From Verrucomicrobiaceae bacterium (GTDB lineage Bacteria; Verrucomicrobiota; Verrucomicrobiia; Verrucomicrobiales; Akkermansiaceae), in NCBI GenBank assembly GCA_027487435.1, contig JAIYDP010000291.1, positions 1 through 43,832 on the forward strand: DNA of 43,832 nt, written 5' to 3'. This document shows, piece after piece, positions 27,509-37,559 of the stretch (position 1 is the stretch's first letter; each line of letters opens with the position of its first letter). The notes beneath the pieces were generated by a model, which ran no database searches, was not told the origin of the DNA, and was given only the letters and a program-made list of their open reading frames with translations. A program made the translations under genes and the position numbers.

Positions 27509-27970
27509 TTATTTCTTCTCGCCAAGTTCTGTGAGTTTGGCACGGCTTACCGGACCGGTCATGCTTTTCCACTGCTCACGGAATTTTTTCGCATCTTCCG
27601 CAGTGACAACGCTGGATGCGTTTCCGAAAGAGTTACGAACGTAAGTCATAACGCCCGCTAACTTCTCGTCGTCCATGGTTGCGCCCATAGCCGCCATTGG
27701 GCCAATGTATTCTGCTCCTTCTTTTTGAATTCCATTGAGCAAAACGAGGGCCAAAACGGCAGGATCGCCATTGACAATTTTGGAGGCTTCCATGGTGGGT
27801 CCCATTTTCATCGCTCCCATGACCACGCCTTTGCCTTCTGGACCATGGCAAGCGGCGCAAACGGCGAAGTTGGCTTTTCCGATTTCCATCAGCTTGGCTT
27901 TAGCAGCATCATCTGCAAGTGCGATGGATGGGAGGGCGAGTAACGCGGCAAAAAATGATATGTTTTTCAT
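27509..27970 (-). CDS. periplasmic class I cytochrome c
   Basis: A small 153-residue c-type cytochrome. The N-terminal signal peptide (residues 1-19, ending IALAD) directs it to the periplasm. Heme attachment is CAACH (C38, C41, H42) in ANFAVCAACHGPEGKG, and a likely axial Met is in YIGPMAAMGATM. The pattern LALVLLNGI and the downstream VMTYVRNSF are typical of soluble diheme/monoheme cytochrome c modules in terminal oxidase or dehydrogenase chains. Only one heme site is present. The redox partner is not encoded nearby. The gene is monocistronic and convergent with rplI. Confidence 0.9.
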   Translation of the reverse strand: MKNISFFAALLALPSIALADDAAKAKLMEIGKANFAVCAACHGPEGKGVVMGAMKMGPTMEASKIVNGDPAVLALVLLNGIQKEGAEYIGPMAAMGATMDDEKLAGVMTYVRNSFGNASSVVTAEDAKKFREQWKSMTGPVSRAKLTELGEKK

Positions 27971-28094
27971 GAATTTTGATCGACTGTGTCGTGACGCAAA
28001 AAACTACGAATGAATCGTATTTTGTCAATCCATAGAATCAAAGAATCTTCATTAGGCACGCAGCGAGCGCTGGGAAACGCAAGGAATTGCCGAT

Positions 28095-28487
28095 TTACGG
28101 CATAAGATTGATACCCCATTTGCGAAGTATCACGACGAGAAGCCAAAAAAGAACGACCGTGACAACACAGTTTGTCAGCAAGGCAGGCCAAAAACTCCAA
28201 CCGTTCCTCAGCATCCACGGAATAAGCAAAAACATCGGCAAGGTAGGAAGCACGAACCAAAAAGTTCCCTCGGCATGGTTGGCGATTCTTTGCGTCGATT
28301 GCCCTTGTTGGTGCATCCAGAACATTGCAATCAGAGAGGTGAAAGGCAAGGCGATGAGCAAGGCTGAAATGCGGTCGCTGAAAAGCTGAACTTTTCCGAC
28401 GACCACAATGAGGATCGCGGTGACGAGAATTTTCACCAGATCTTGCGGAGTAAAGCTCAGAATTTGTTGCCAAGGAATTTTCGTCAT
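28095..28487 (-). CDS. DUF3147-like integral membrane protein
   Basis: About 130 residues from ATG 28487 (a nine-codon-longer form starting at 28514 is possible). Four hydrophobic segments are visible: LVKILVTAILIVVVG, SALLIALPFTSLIAMFWM, TFWFVLPTLPMFLLIPWML and LLTNCVVTVVLFWLLVVIL. The pattern of the second and third helices (ALPFTSL, FWFVLPTLPMFLL) matches small DUF3147 membrane proteins, whose function is unknown. It is divergent from the DUF3127-type gene; their starts are 55 bp apart. Confidence 0.7.
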   Translation of the reverse strand: MTKIPWQQILSFTPQDLVKILVTAILIVVVGKVQLFSDRISALLIALPFTSLIAMFWMHQQGQSTQRIANHAEGTFWFVLPTLPMFLLIPWMLRNGWSFWPALLTNCVVTVVLFWLLVVILRKWGINLMP

Positions 28488-28542
28488 CACTGAACACAAG
28501 AATCGCGTTGACATGTGCTCCTGTCAATCGATGATCGAGCGC

Positions 28543-28962
28543 ATGTACGAATCACGAGGTTCCATTTTACTAATCCATGATGTTCAAAGCTTTGCTAGCG
28601 GCTTCACGAAAAGAGAATTTGTCATCAATACTGGGGAAAAATACCCGCAACAACTGAAATTCGAATTGGTCAAGGAGCGCTGCGCCATGCTTGATGATTT
28701 TTCCGTAGGCGATGACGTCGTGGTGCATTTCGACATTCGAGGCAATGAATATAACGGCAAACACTATGTGAATCTCTCCTGCTGGAAACTCCAGGCAGCA
28801 GGCGCAGAAGCCGATTCCCCCGCTTCTGCAACACGCCCGAAGACAGGAAATCCAGCCTACAGTGGGCAGCGTCAGACCGCACCGAGTGCACAAGCTGAGC
28901 CATCTGCGGCAGATCTACGCAAAGAGGATGACTTCGATGATGCCGACGAAATTCCGTTCTAA
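28543..28962 (+). CDS. DUF3127 OB-fold protein with SSB-like acidic C-terminus
   Basis: A 139-residue protein. Residues 8-86 match the DUF3127 pattern: SGFTKREFVINTGEKYPQQL, FELVKERC, VGDDVVVHFDIRGNEYNGKHYVNLSCWKL. This is an OB-like beta-barrel module related to single-strand-binding proteins. A disordered Pro/Ala/Ser-rich linker follows. The last residues, DDFDDADEIPF, closely resemble the acidic tip that SSB uses to recruit repair and replication proteins. The frame is open to 28408, but the ATG at 28543 starts the conserved part. ssDNA binding is inferred from fold and tail, not shown. Confidence 0.8.
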   Translation: MYESRGSILLIHDVQSFASGFTKREFVINTGEKYPQQLKFELVKERCAMLDDFSVGDDVVVHFDIRGNEYNGKHYVNLSCWKLQAAGAEADSPASATRPKTGNPAYSGQRQTAPSAQAEPSAADLRKEDDFDDADEIPF

Positions 28963-29457
<495 letters not shown>

Positions 29458-29484
29458 ATTTTTCTGTTTAGTGTTTTGTTCTTT

Positions 29485-29519
29485 CGCCGTCCCCTTTGCC
29501 ACGGGGGACGGCGTTTTTT
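29485..29519 (+). terminator. intrinsic terminator of glnB
   Basis: A perfect 10-bp stem (CGCCGTCCCC with GGGGACGGCG), a loop of about 9 nt, and six T residues, starting 28 bp after the glnB stop. It isolates glnB as a single-gene unit. Confidence 0.93.
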
Positions 29520-29589
29520 GTGTTTTTGCGATACAGAAAAAAATCACAGTTCCCCTTGTCAAAGTGGTAGGATGCGCGTAATAACACGC

Positions 29590-30069
29590 ATGTCTTTTTT
29601 ACTCGATGACTCGAATGTGATGGTGCAAACGCGTGGGCTTTGTGAAGCGATAGCAAATGATGCGCATTTTCAAGCGCTCAGCCAAAAAATGTCGGATTTC
29701 ATGAACGACGACGAAGCAAGATTGCAATACCAAAACGTCAATCAACTCGGCGAGGAACTGCATCACAAGCAATACTCCGGCATCGAACTCACCAGTCGTG
29801 AGATTCGCGATTTCGAAGAAGCTCGCGATGCGTTGCTTGCCAACGGCACGGCTCGGGGTTATCTCGAAGCTCAGCGTGAGCTTGAAACCTTACAACGTTC
29901 TGTGACAAAGTATGTGAGCCTCACCCTGCAACTTGGCCATGCGCCAAGTGCCGAAGACATTGCAAACGCCTCTAGCGGATGCTGTGGTGGTGGTTGTGGC
30001 GGCGGCGGAAGTTGCAGCACAGAAAGTGACAGCGGTGGTTCCTGTGGCACGGGCGGCTGTGGCTGCTAA
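29590..30069 (+). CDS. YlbF/YmcA-family protein with Cys/Gly-rich C-terminal tail
   Basis: A 159-residue protein. Residues 1-125 are helical and match the YlbF/YmcA (Com_YlbF) pattern: LGEELHHKQYSGIELTSREIRDFEEARDALLAN, then LEAQRELETLQRSV. In Bacillus such proteins form a complex that modulates RNase Y. The last 30 residues are unusual: seven cysteines separated by glycines (CCGGGC, GGSC, GGSC, GGCGC), with a Ser/Asp spacer. The tail could bind a metal or iron-sulfur cluster. The frame is open upstream to 29476, through the glnB terminator, so the ATG at 29590 is preferred. The deaminase gene follows 24 bp later. Confidence 0.78.
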   Translation: MSFLLDDSNVMVQTRGLCEAIANDAHFQALSQKMSDFMNDDEARLQYQNVNQLGEELHHKQYSGIELTSREIRDFEEARDALLANGTARGYLEAQRELETLQRSVTKYVSLTLQLGHAPSAEDIANASSGCCGGGCGGGGSCSTESDSGGSCGTGGCGC

Positions 30070-30093
30070 CCGGGATTTTTCCCTTTTCGAACC

Positions 30094-30528
30094 ATGGCTG
30101 TGGAGCGCTTGTCCATTCCTGCTTACGCGATGGCACTCGCCCACGTGGCGAGTCTGCGCTCGGAAGATCCTTACCGCAAAGTAGGAGCTGCGGCATTGGA
30201 TTACGACAATCGCGTCATAGCCACGGCCTACAATGGCTTAGCTCCGGGATTTGTCGCACCGCTAGGTTTTTGGGAGGATCGCGATGTGCGAAAGCCCTAC
30301 ATGCTGCATGCGGAAGTCAATTTGTGCAGTTTGTTTCGGCGTGGCGAGGCGAAAATCGTTGCGACAACCACCATGCCATGCACCAGCTGCATGCAAATGC
30401 TCTGCGCTTACGGTGTGAAAGAAATTTACTACGATGAAGAGTATCCCGACTCCCACGCGCCGGAATTAGCAAAAACCTACGGACTCAGTCTGATTCGCAT
30501 TCAGGATTTTCCCCGGGTTTCATTCTAA
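30094..30528 (+). CDS. dCMP/cytidine-deaminase-fold zinc enzyme
   Basis: A 144-residue zinc deaminase of the dCMP/CMP deaminase group. The zinc and catalytic motifs are HAEVN (H72, E74) and PCTSC (C96, C99). Early residues SEDPYRKVGAAALDYDNRVIATAYNGLAPGF follow the dCMP-deaminase pattern. The family includes deoxycytidylate deaminases that supply dUMP for thymidylate synthesis; the length fits, but substrate specificity is not certain. It is 24 bp behind the YlbF-family gene on the same strand and probably co-transcribed. Confidence 0.87.
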   Translation: MAVERLSIPAYAMALAHVASLRSEDPYRKVGAAALDYDNRVIATAYNGLAPGFVAPLGFWEDRDVRKPYMLHAEVNLCSLFRRGEAKIVATTTMPCTSCMQMLCAYGVKEIYYDEEYPDSHAPELAKTYGLSLIRIQDFPRVSF

Positions 30529-30592
30529 CTCGTCAAAGATTGTCTTGGCTTTTTCCTCGACAAGCAGAGTCCTTTTGTAGCAGATTTCGGCG

Positions 30593-30994
30593 ATGAAAAT
30601 GTACACCCTACTGATGTTCGCATCTGTGCTGATGGCGGAAGAACCGATTGCTGTTACGAATCAAGAGGCACTAAAATCCAAGGAAAATCAAGAAGTTACC
30701 GTGACCGGAGTGCCGAATGCCTCTTCCTCCATCTCCAAAGATGGTCACTATTTTTACAACTTCGATGGCACGACTTTTACGGTATTCTGTTATCGCGCTA
30801 GTGCCGAGTTATTTCCCGAAGAGAAGCGGCCAACTGCATTGATCGGGAAGACCATCAAGGTCACAGGCAAGGTCACCACCTATCAAGAAAAGTTGCAAAT
30901 TGCCATTCGTAAGGCGGAACAAATCGAAGTCGCCTCTACGCAACCAGCAGAAAAAACTCCAACGCCAGCTGCGGCGGATGAGAAGAAAAAGTAG
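30593..30994 (+). CDS. small exported OB-fold-like protein
   Basis: A 133-residue protein with a short signal peptide (MKMYTLLMFASVLMAEE). The body alternates beta strands (EVTVTGVPNA, HYFYNFDGTTFTVFCY, IGKTIKVTGKVTTYQEKLQIAI) in a layout like the bacterial OB-fold or tRNA-anticodon-binding-like strands found in exported proteins. The C-terminus is a low-complexity Pro/Ala/Lys tail. No enzymatic motif is present. The stop codon is one base before the yicC start, so the two genes are tightly linked. Confidence 0.6.
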   Translation: MKMYTLLMFASVLMAEEPIAVTNQEALKSKENQEVTVTGVPNASSSISKDGHYFYNFDGTTFTVFCYRASAELFPEEKRPTALIGKTIKVTGKVTTYQEKLQIAIRKAEQIEVASTQPAEKTPTPAAADEKKK

Positions 30995-30995
30995 G

Positions 30996-31877
30996 ATGGG
31001 AATTCGATCCATGACTGGCTTTGGCCGCGGCACATGCACTACAATCGCGGGGAGTGCGACGGTGGAAGTCTCCTCCGTGAACCGCAAGCAGGTGGAGGTC
31101 GTGCTTTCCGCCCCGCGCGAGCTGGCTCCCCTAGAAACAGCGATTCGCCAGATGGTTTTGCAACATGTGAGCCGGGGTCGAGTGCAAGTGGTTATAAACT
31201 TCACGCAGGGAGGGGGAAATCTTTCACCATTACGGATTGATGATGCGTTAGCAAAGGCATTGGATGAAGAACTGCGACGAATTTCCGCGATGCTAGGACG
31301 TGACTTAGTGGCACAGGCGGGCGATTTTTTTTCTGTGCCTGGGCTGCTAATCAAAGCTGATAGCATGGCAAACCCAGATGCTGCTTGGGTTGTTGTGGCA
31401 GAAGCGCTGGAAGCCGCACTGGCAGATTTTGTGATTTCGCGCAGCACGGAGGGCACAGCATTAGACGAAGATTTGCGGGCGAGGCTGGCAACAATCGAAC
31501 AAGAATGGCATTTCGTTTCAGCGAAAGCCCCTGGGCGCACGGCGCGATATGCGGAGATGTTGCAAAAACGACTGGTCGAACTGGGATGCTCCATGGATCT
31601 CGCGGATGAACGCTTGATCAAAGAAATCGCATTGTTTGCGGATCGTTGCGATGTTTCCGAGGAAATCACGCGCTTGCAAAGCCATTTTGCCGCGTTTCGC
31701 AACTATCTGGAAGCGCAGGAGAGCCCGGGCAGGGCCTTGGATTTCCTCTGCCAAGAACTGCACCGCGAATGGAATACCATTGGCTCCAAAGCCGCTGATA
31801 GCGACATCGCGCAAGCCGTAGTACGAGCCAAAACCGAGTTGGAAAAAATTCGCGAACAGGTGCAAAACGTCGAGTAA
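30996..31877 (+). CDS. yicC: YicC-family endoribonuclease
   Basis: A 293-residue protein of the YicC/YloC family, now known to include endoribonucleases that act on structured RNAs. The signature N-terminus is IRSMTGFGRG, followed by EVSSVNRKQVEVVLSAPREL. The C-terminal DUF1732 part carries EEITRLQSHFAAFRNYL, the family-typical GRALDFLCQELHREWNTIGSKA and a final KTELEKIREQVQNVE helix. The ATG at 30996 is chosen because it starts the signature directly; the frame is open upstream through the preceding gene. uvrA begins 55 bp downstream on the same strand. Confidence 0.94.
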   Translation: MGIRSMTGFGRGTCTTIAGSATVEVSSVNRKQVEVVLSAPRELAPLETAIRQMVLQHVSRGRVQVVINFTQGGGNLSPLRIDDALAKALDEELRRISAMLGRDLVAQAGDFFSVPGLLIKADSMANPDAAWVVVAEALEAALADFVISRSTEGTALDEDLRARLATIEQEWHFVSAKAPGRTARYAEMLQKRLVELGCSMDLADERLIKEIALFADRCDVSEEITRLQSHFAAFRNYLEAQESPGRALDFLCQELHREWNTIGSKAADSDIAQAVVRAKTELEKIREQVQNVE

Positions 31878-31932
31878 GGAAATGTAAGACCGCAAATGTG
31901 AGCGAGGCATTTTCCTTTGTTGGCATTCTTCC

Positions 31933-34900
31933 ATGCAGTGCTACCTTCTGCGCGTGGCAAAAAAATCGAAGACGCGACCCCCTGATTCTTTCATTCGCAT
32001 CCGCGGAGCGCGGCAGCATAATTTAAAAAATCTGGATCTGGAAATCCCTCATGGCAAGCTCACCGTGGTGACTGGGCCATCGGGGTCAGGCAAATCTTCG
32101 TTAGCGTTTCATACTCTCTACGCGGAGGGTCAACGGCGATATGTGGAGACATTTTCGCCTTATGTGCGGCAGTTTTTTGATCGAATGGACAAACCAGATG
32201 TGGACTCGATTGAAGGGATTCTGCCCGCCATTGCCATCGAACAAAAAAATCACGTGCGCACGACGCGATCCACCGTCGGCACGTTGACGGAGATTAACGA
32301 TTACTTGAAAGTATTTTTTGCCCGGGCAGCCGAAGGATTTGACCCGCAGACGGGCGAGACTATACGCCCGCAAACTCCCGATTCTGCCGCAGAATGGGTG
32401 AAGAAGCAGTGGGCTGACCAAGCTGTGCTGGTGCTATTTCCCATCGCTGTTCCTGAAGGTGCCAAGAAGGATGAATATTTCGCGCTGCTCAATCAACAAA
32501 GCTATTTGCGAGTCTTTCTCTACGGTAAGGTATTTCGCACAGATGAAGCCGCGGCATGTCATTACGATACCCTGCCGCGAGAACTGATGGTCGTGCAGGA
32601 TCGACTTGCCGTCAATCAACGCAATGCCACGCGTCTGCTGGAGGCCTTAGAAACGGCGGCACGTTTCGGTAAGGGCGAGTTCGCTACGATCTTGGCTGAT
32701 ACTCCAGAAAAGCTTCGCCGTTTCAGCAATACGTGGACGAATCCTTCCACCGGCCTTCGCTTGATGGCTCCGACATCTTCGTTGTTTTCGTTTAATAGCC
32801 CGCGCGGTGCTTGCGAAAAATGTCGCGGCTTTGGGCGGGTGATCGGCATTGATCTCGGCAAAGCGATCCCCGACACCACGCTGAGCATTCGTGACGGCGC
32901 GGTGAAACCATTTCAAGGAGAGCGCGGCGAAGAATGTCAGCGCGACCTACTGCGATGCTGCAAACAACGGGGAGTGGACGTGAAGTGCGCTTGGGATGAG
33001 TTAAGCAAAGACGAGCAAGAGTGGGTCAAGTACGGCGACGGTGGCGACTTCGAAACCATCCAGCAAAGCGGTGGTTGGTATGGCATCAAGGGATTTTTTG
33101 ATTGGTTAGAAACCAAGGCTTACAAAATGCACGTGCGCATTTTTCTTTCGCGCTATCGATCTTACACCGAGTGCCCCGCCTGCCGCGGCAAGCGCTTGCG
33201 GCCTGAAGCACTGTGTTTTCGGATCGGCGGAAAAACCCTGCCGGATCTCTGGCACATGCCTGTGTGTGATTTGCAGCCATGGATGGCGACCTTGCCGAAA
33301 GAAGAGGAATCGATCGATCTCGTGCGCCGCGAAATCTTCACGCGCCTTCGATATTTAAATGAAGTAGGCCTCGGCTACCTAACGCTGGATCGACAGACGC
33401 GCACCCTATCCGGCGGCGAAATGGAGCGCGTCAATCTCACAACCTGTCTCGGTGCCTCGCTGACGAACACTTTATTTGTGTTAGATGAGCCGACGGTTGG
33501 CCTACATGCGCGGGACATCGCTCGCCTCGTCGGCGTGATGCATGGCTTGCGCGATAAAGGAAACACCTTGGTCGTCGTCGAGCACGAAGAAGCCGTCATG
33601 CGCGCCGCCGATGGCATCATCGACATCGGCCCTGTGGCTGGCGAAAAAGGCGGCGAGATGCTCTATCACGGCCCAGTAAATAACAAGAAACAAAACGTCG
33701 GCACCATCCCATGGCTCGATGGACGAAAGTCCATCGCTCTCCCTGCGAAACGCCGGGCTTTGTCCTCGAAACAACTCACCATTCAAGGCGCGTCGCGGCA
33801 CAACCTGCGCAGGCTCGATGTTTCCGTGCCACTGGAACGATTTGTGGTCTTGAGCGGGGTCTCGGGATCGGGAAAATCAACTCTTGCACATGAAGTCATC
33901 TATTTAAACCTCGCAAAAAAACTCCGCGGTGAGGCCGATACCGAAGAAAACTCCGCCGCGCCCGTGAAGTCCATCCAGGGCATGCAGCACCTCAAGGATG
34001 CGCTGATGATCGATCAATCACCCATCGTTCGCACCCCACGTTCTACGCCTGCGGTCTATTGCGGAGTTTTTGAAATGCTGCGCAACATGATGGGCCAAGC
34101 CAACGACATTTCGCCTGGATATTTTTCTTTCAACTCGGGCGAAGGTCGATGCGATCGCTGCAGCGGCGCGGGCTATGAACGCGTGGAAATGCAGTTCCTC
34201 AGCGACATTCAGGTGAAGTGCCCCGATTGCCAAGGCAAGCGCTATCGCGAATCAGCCCTGCAATACAAACTCGGCGGAAAATCCATCGCCGACATCCTGG
34301 AAATGACCGTCTCTGCCGCCATCGAGTTCCTCCACGCTTTGTCCCTCGATGCAAGCACTCGCGTCAAGACTCAAGCCCGCAAAGCACTGGAACTTCTGCA
34401 CCCACTCCAGCGCGTCGGCCTTGGCTACCTCACTCTCGGACAACCGCTCAACACCATCAGCGGCGGCGAAGCTCAACGCCTGAAGCTCAGCCAATTGCTC
34501 AATCCTGGCGTCAGCGGCGGGCGATTGCTCATCCTCGATGAACCGACCACCGGCCTGCATGTCTCGGATGTCGCCGTGCTGCTGAAAGTTTTCCACGAAC
34601 TCGTTGATGCCGGAAACAGCCTGCTCGTCATCGAGCACCAGATGGATGTCATCGCTGCAGCGGATTGGGTCATCGACCTCGGCCCAGGTGCTGGTAACGA
34701 TGGCGGACGCGTCGTCGCGCAAGGCACCCCAGAGGAAATCATCGCCACCGAAACAGAAACCACGCGCTTTCTTCGGGAAAAAATTCTCCCTTCCCAAGCT
34801 CGTAGCATCGAGCAGGAAAAACCCAAGCCCCCCTCTCCATCCAATCATCTCATCACCTTGCGCGGCGCTCGCCACCACAACCTGAAAAACATTTCACTCG

Positions 34901-37431
34901 ACATCCCGCGCGATGAGTTGGTCGTCATCTCAGGACTCAGCGGCTCAGGAAAATCCACCTTGGCCTTTGACATTCTCTTCGCGGAAGGGCAACGCCGTTT
35001 CCTCGATTCGATGTCCGCTTACGCCCGTCAGTTTGCCGATCAACTCGAGAAACCGGAAATCGATCACCTCGGCGGACTGCCGCCAACTGTCGCCATCGAA
35101 CAACGCATTTCGCAAGGCGGGCGAAAGTCCACCGTGGCCACCATCACCGAGGTCTGGAACTTCATCCGCCTGCTTTATGCGAAGCTCGGCACCCGTTACT
35201 GCTGCGGGCATCCCGTGGAGCGACAGTCCCGCGCCGCGATGGAAAAACGCCTCAAGGAATGGGCCAGTAAGGGGCCGATCCAACTCTTCGCCCCTCTCAT
35301 CAAAGGCCGCAAAGGCTACCACACCGAAGTCGCACAATGGGCGACCAACCATGGCTACGACACCCTGCTCGTGGACAAGCAAATCGTCGCCGCTTCTTCG
35401 TTCACTCGACTCGAACGTTTCAAAGAACACGACATCGATGTCTTGATTGCGGAGATCAAATCGAACACCAAGAACCTCCCCGAGTTGTTAGAGACGGCCA
35501 TGCGTGTCGGCAAGGGCATGGCTCGCGTTTTTGCCAACAAAACCTTTCACATCCTCTCGGAAACATCCACCTGCCACATCTGCAATACCTCCTACGAAGA
35601 CCTCGACCCACGCCATTTCTCCTTCAACTCCCAACATGGTTGGTGCGAAACCTGCCACGGCTACGGCATGACTCCGAAAAAATCGATCGCGCTCGATGTC
35701 GCCCGCTTTGACTCGATGCTCGCCGCCGAACTCGATCAAGAGCGCGCCATCGAACGCCTTGACGATGACGAGATGGTGCCATGTCCCGACTGCCATGGCA
35801 CGCGCCTGCGCGAGTCATCCGCCAACGTCCGCATCGGCGCATTGAGCATCGGCGATCTCACTTCCTACAACATTCTCTCTGCCGCCAAAACCATCACCAC
35901 GCTGCCCATTCAGCAAGGCCGCGACCAACTCATCGCTCGCGATATTTTGCCAGAAATCGCCCAACGCCTCGCCTTCATGGAAAAAGTCGGCCTTGGCTAC
36001 CTCCAGCTCAATCGCTCCGCCCGCACCTTATCCGGCGGCGAAAGCCAACGCATCCGCCTCGCCGCTCAGCTCGGCTCGAATTTGCGCGGCGTGCTTTATG
36101 TGTTAGATGAGCCAACCATCGGTCTTCACCCACGCGATAACGCTTCGTTGTTAGACACCCTCATCGCCCTGCGCGATCGCGGAAATTCGCTCGTCGTCGT
36201 TGAACATGACGAAGACACCATCGCCCGTGCCGATACCCTCATCGACCTCGGCCCCGGTGCTGGTCGCCTCGGCGGTCAGGTCGTTTATCAAGGGGCTCCG
36301 CCACAAAAAGCCAAGCTGAAAAAGTCCACTGACGCCAGCACAGATCGCTCGCCCACCGTGCGGGCGCTCTCTTCGCAAGTGACCCATCCCATGCGCGGAA
36401 GCCGCCGCAGCATCCCCAAGAAACACACGTTCTTGACCTTAGAAAAATGCTGCGCCAACAATCTCAAGAACATCGATTTCCTCATTCCCCTCGGTCGCCT
36501 CACCGTACTCACAGGCGTATCTGGATCGGGAAAATCCTCCTTCATGCACGGCTGCCTCGCCCTCGCCGCTCGTGGCATCGCGTCCACGAATTTCGCTAAG
36601 GCGAAACATTTCCAACACCTCGAAAACGTCTATGAAGTAGATCAAAGTCCCATCGGCAAAACCTCGCGCTCCTGCCCCGCCACCTACGTCGGCATCTTCG
36701 ATGAAATCCGCAAACTCTTCGCCCAAGTCAGCGAATCCCGCGCCCGCGGCTATGAAGCATCGCGCTTTTCTTTCAACACCGATGGCGGACGTTGCGAAGA
36801 ATGCAAAGGCAATGGCCGCATCAAACTCGAAATGGATTTCCTCCCCTCCACCTGGGTGCTCTGCGACACCTGCCAAGGCCGACGCTACAACAGCGCCACC
36901 TTAGAAGTCCGCTACCGCGAAAAATCCATCGCCGATGTGTTAGAGATGACCATCGATGAAGCGAGCCTCTTTTTCGAGCATCACAGCAAACTCGGCGAAC
37001 CACTTCGCCTGCTGCGCGAGACGGGACTCGGCTACCTCAGTCTCGGTCAAGCCTCCCCCACCCTCTCGGGCGGCGAAGCCCAACGCATCAAGCTCATTTC
37101 AGAAATCGCCCGCGGTCGTTCGATGACGAAAAAACTCAAAGCTCTTGGCAACCAAAAAGGCAACCTCTACCTCATCGAGGAGCCATCCGTAGGCTTGCAC
37201 CTCGAAGACGTGCATCGCCTCATCGATGTGCTGCACCGCATCGTCGATGAAGGGCATACGGTGGTAGTCATCGAGCACCACATGGCCATCGCCGCCGAGG
37301 CCGACTGGGTCATCGACATCGGCAAAGAAGCCGGCGAAAACGGCGGCACCATCGTCGCCCAAGGCTCCCCCGAAAAAGTCGCGGCCTCTACCGCAAGCAT
37401 CACCGCTCCATTTTTGCGAGAGATGTTATGA
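31933..37431 (+). CDS. uvrA: excinuclease ABC subunit A, tandem-duplicated (double-length)
   Basis: DNA damage-recognition ATPase of nucleotide excision repair. At 1832 residues it is about twice the usual length and holds two complete UvrA units. There are four Walker A motifs near residues 48, 641, 1001 and 1527, and four ABC signatures near 491, 840, 1365 and 1710. Zinc-module CxxC pairs occur in both halves (for example CDRCSGAG with CPDCQGKR, and CEECKGNG with CDTCQGRR). The first signature reads LSGGEMERV instead of the usual LSGGE(A/S)QR, while the other three are canonical. Double UvrA is known from chlamydiae and relatives. GTG at 31954 is a possible later start. A normal UvrA works as a dimer, so one chain may mimic that dimer. 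Confidence 0.95.
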   Translation: MQCYLLRVAKKSKTRPPDSFIRIRGARQHNLKNLDLEIPHGKLTVVTGPSGSGKSSLAFHTLYAEGQRRYVETFSPYVRQFFDRMDKPDVDSIEGILPAIAIEQKNHVRTTRSTVGTLTEINDYLKVFFARAAEGFDPQTGETIRPQTPDSAAEWVKKQWADQAVLVLFPIAVPEGAKKDEYFALLNQQSYLRVFLYGKVFRTDEAAACHYDTLPRELMVVQDRLAVNQRNATRLLEALETAARFGKGEFATILADTPEKLRRFSNTWTNPSTGLRLMAPTSSLFSFNSPRGACEKCRGFGRVIGIDLGKAIPDTTLSIRDGAVKPFQGERGEECQRDLLRCCKQRGVDVKCAWDELSKDEQEWVKYGDGGDFETIQQSGGWYGIKGFFDWLETKAYKMHVRIFLSRYRSYTECPACRGKRLRPEALCFRIGGKTLPDLWHMPVCDLQPWMATLPKEEESIDLVRREIFTRLRYLNEVGLGYLTLDRQTRTLSGGEMERVNLTTCLGASLTNTLFVLDEPTVGLHARDIARLVGVMHGLRDKGNTLVVVEHEEAVMRAADGIIDIGPVAGEKGGEMLYHGPVNNKKQNVGTIPWLDGRKSIALPAKRRALSSKQLTIQGASRHNLRRLDVSVPLERFVVLSGVSGSGKSTLAHEVIYLNLAKKLRGEADTEENSAAPVKSIQGMQHLKDALMIDQSPIVRTPRSTPAVYCGVFEMLRNMMGQANDISPGYFSFNSGEGRCDRCSGAGYERVEMQFLSDIQVKCPDCQGKRYRESALQYKLGGKSIADILEMTVSAAIEFLHALSLDASTRVKTQARKALELLHPLQRVGLGYLTLGQPLNTISGGEAQRLKLSQLLNPGVSGGRLLILDEPTTGLHVSDVAVLLKVFHELVDAGNSLLVIEHQMDVIAAADWVIDLGPGAGNDGGRVVAQGTPEEIIATETETTRFLREKILPSQARSIEQEKPKPPSPSNHLITLRGARHHNLKNISLDIPRDELVVISGLSGSGKSTLAFDILFAEGQRRFLDSMSAYARQFADQLEKPEIDHLGGLPPTVAIEQRISQGGRKSTVATITEVWNFIRLLYAKLGTRYCCGHPVERQSRAAMEKRLKEWASKGPIQLFAPLIKGRKGYHTEVAQWATNHGYDTLLVDKQIVAASSFTRLERFKEHDIDVLIAEIKSNTKNLPELLETAMRVGKGMARVFANKTFHILSETSTCHICNTSYEDLDPRHFSFNSQHGWCETCHGYGMTPKKSIALDVARFDSMLAAELDQERAIERLDDDEMVPCPDCHGTRLRESSANVRIGALSIGDLTSYNILSAAKTITTLPIQQGRDQLIARDILPEIAQRLAFMEKVGLGYLQLNRSARTLSGGESQRIRLAAQLGSNLRGVLYVLDEPTIGLHPRDNASLLDTLIALRDRGNSLVVVEHDEDTIARADTLIDLGPGAGRLGGQVVYQGAPPQKAKLKKSTDASTDRSPTVRALSSQVTHPMRGSRRSIPKKHTFLTLEKCCANNLKNIDFLIPLGRLTVLTGVSGSGKSSFMHGCLALAARGIASTNFAKAKHFQHLENVYEVDQSPIGKTSRSCPATYVGIFDEIRKLFAQVSESRARGYEASRFSFNTDGGRCEECKGNGRIKLEMDFLPSTWVLCDTCQGRRYNSATLEVRYREKSIADVLEMTIDEASLFFEHHSKLGEPLRLLRETGLGYLSLGQASPTLSGGEAQRIKLISEIARGRSMTKKLKALGNQKGNLYLIEEPSVGLHLEDVHRLIDVLHRIVDEGHTVVVIEHHMAIAAEADWVIDIGKEAGENGGTIVAQGSPEKVAASTASITAPFLREML

Positions 37432-37467
37432 AATTCCAATTCAACAGCATTCTCTTGCTCGTTGAAA

Positions 37468-37543
37468 ATCCGTAGGCGAGGTGTCCCGCCTCGCTCCCTT
37501 GATACGAAAAAAGGCAGGGAGGCAAGATACCTCCTTTACGGAT
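37468..37543. repeat. inverted pair of 31-bp intergenic repeats
   Basis: The left copy (37468-37498) begins ATCCGTAGGCGAGGTGTCCC. The right copy (37513-37543), read on the minus strand, begins ATCCGTAAAGGAGGTATCTT. The shared frame is ATCCGTA-GAGGT-TC-GCCTC-CT-CC, and each copy contains its own small GAGG/CCTC hairpin. They face each other across 14 bp between the convergent uvrA and baeRF genes. They look like REP-type elements and could act as a two-way transcription barrier, though no T-tract is present. Confidence 0.65.
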
Positions 37544-37559
37544 CCAGTTAGCCCCCTCC

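Noticed and set aside
27967..28527. 186-codon minus-strand frame overlapping the DUF3147-like gene
   Set aside because: Composition is Arg/His/Cys-rich and shadow-like; the overlapping frame has four convincing membrane helices instead.
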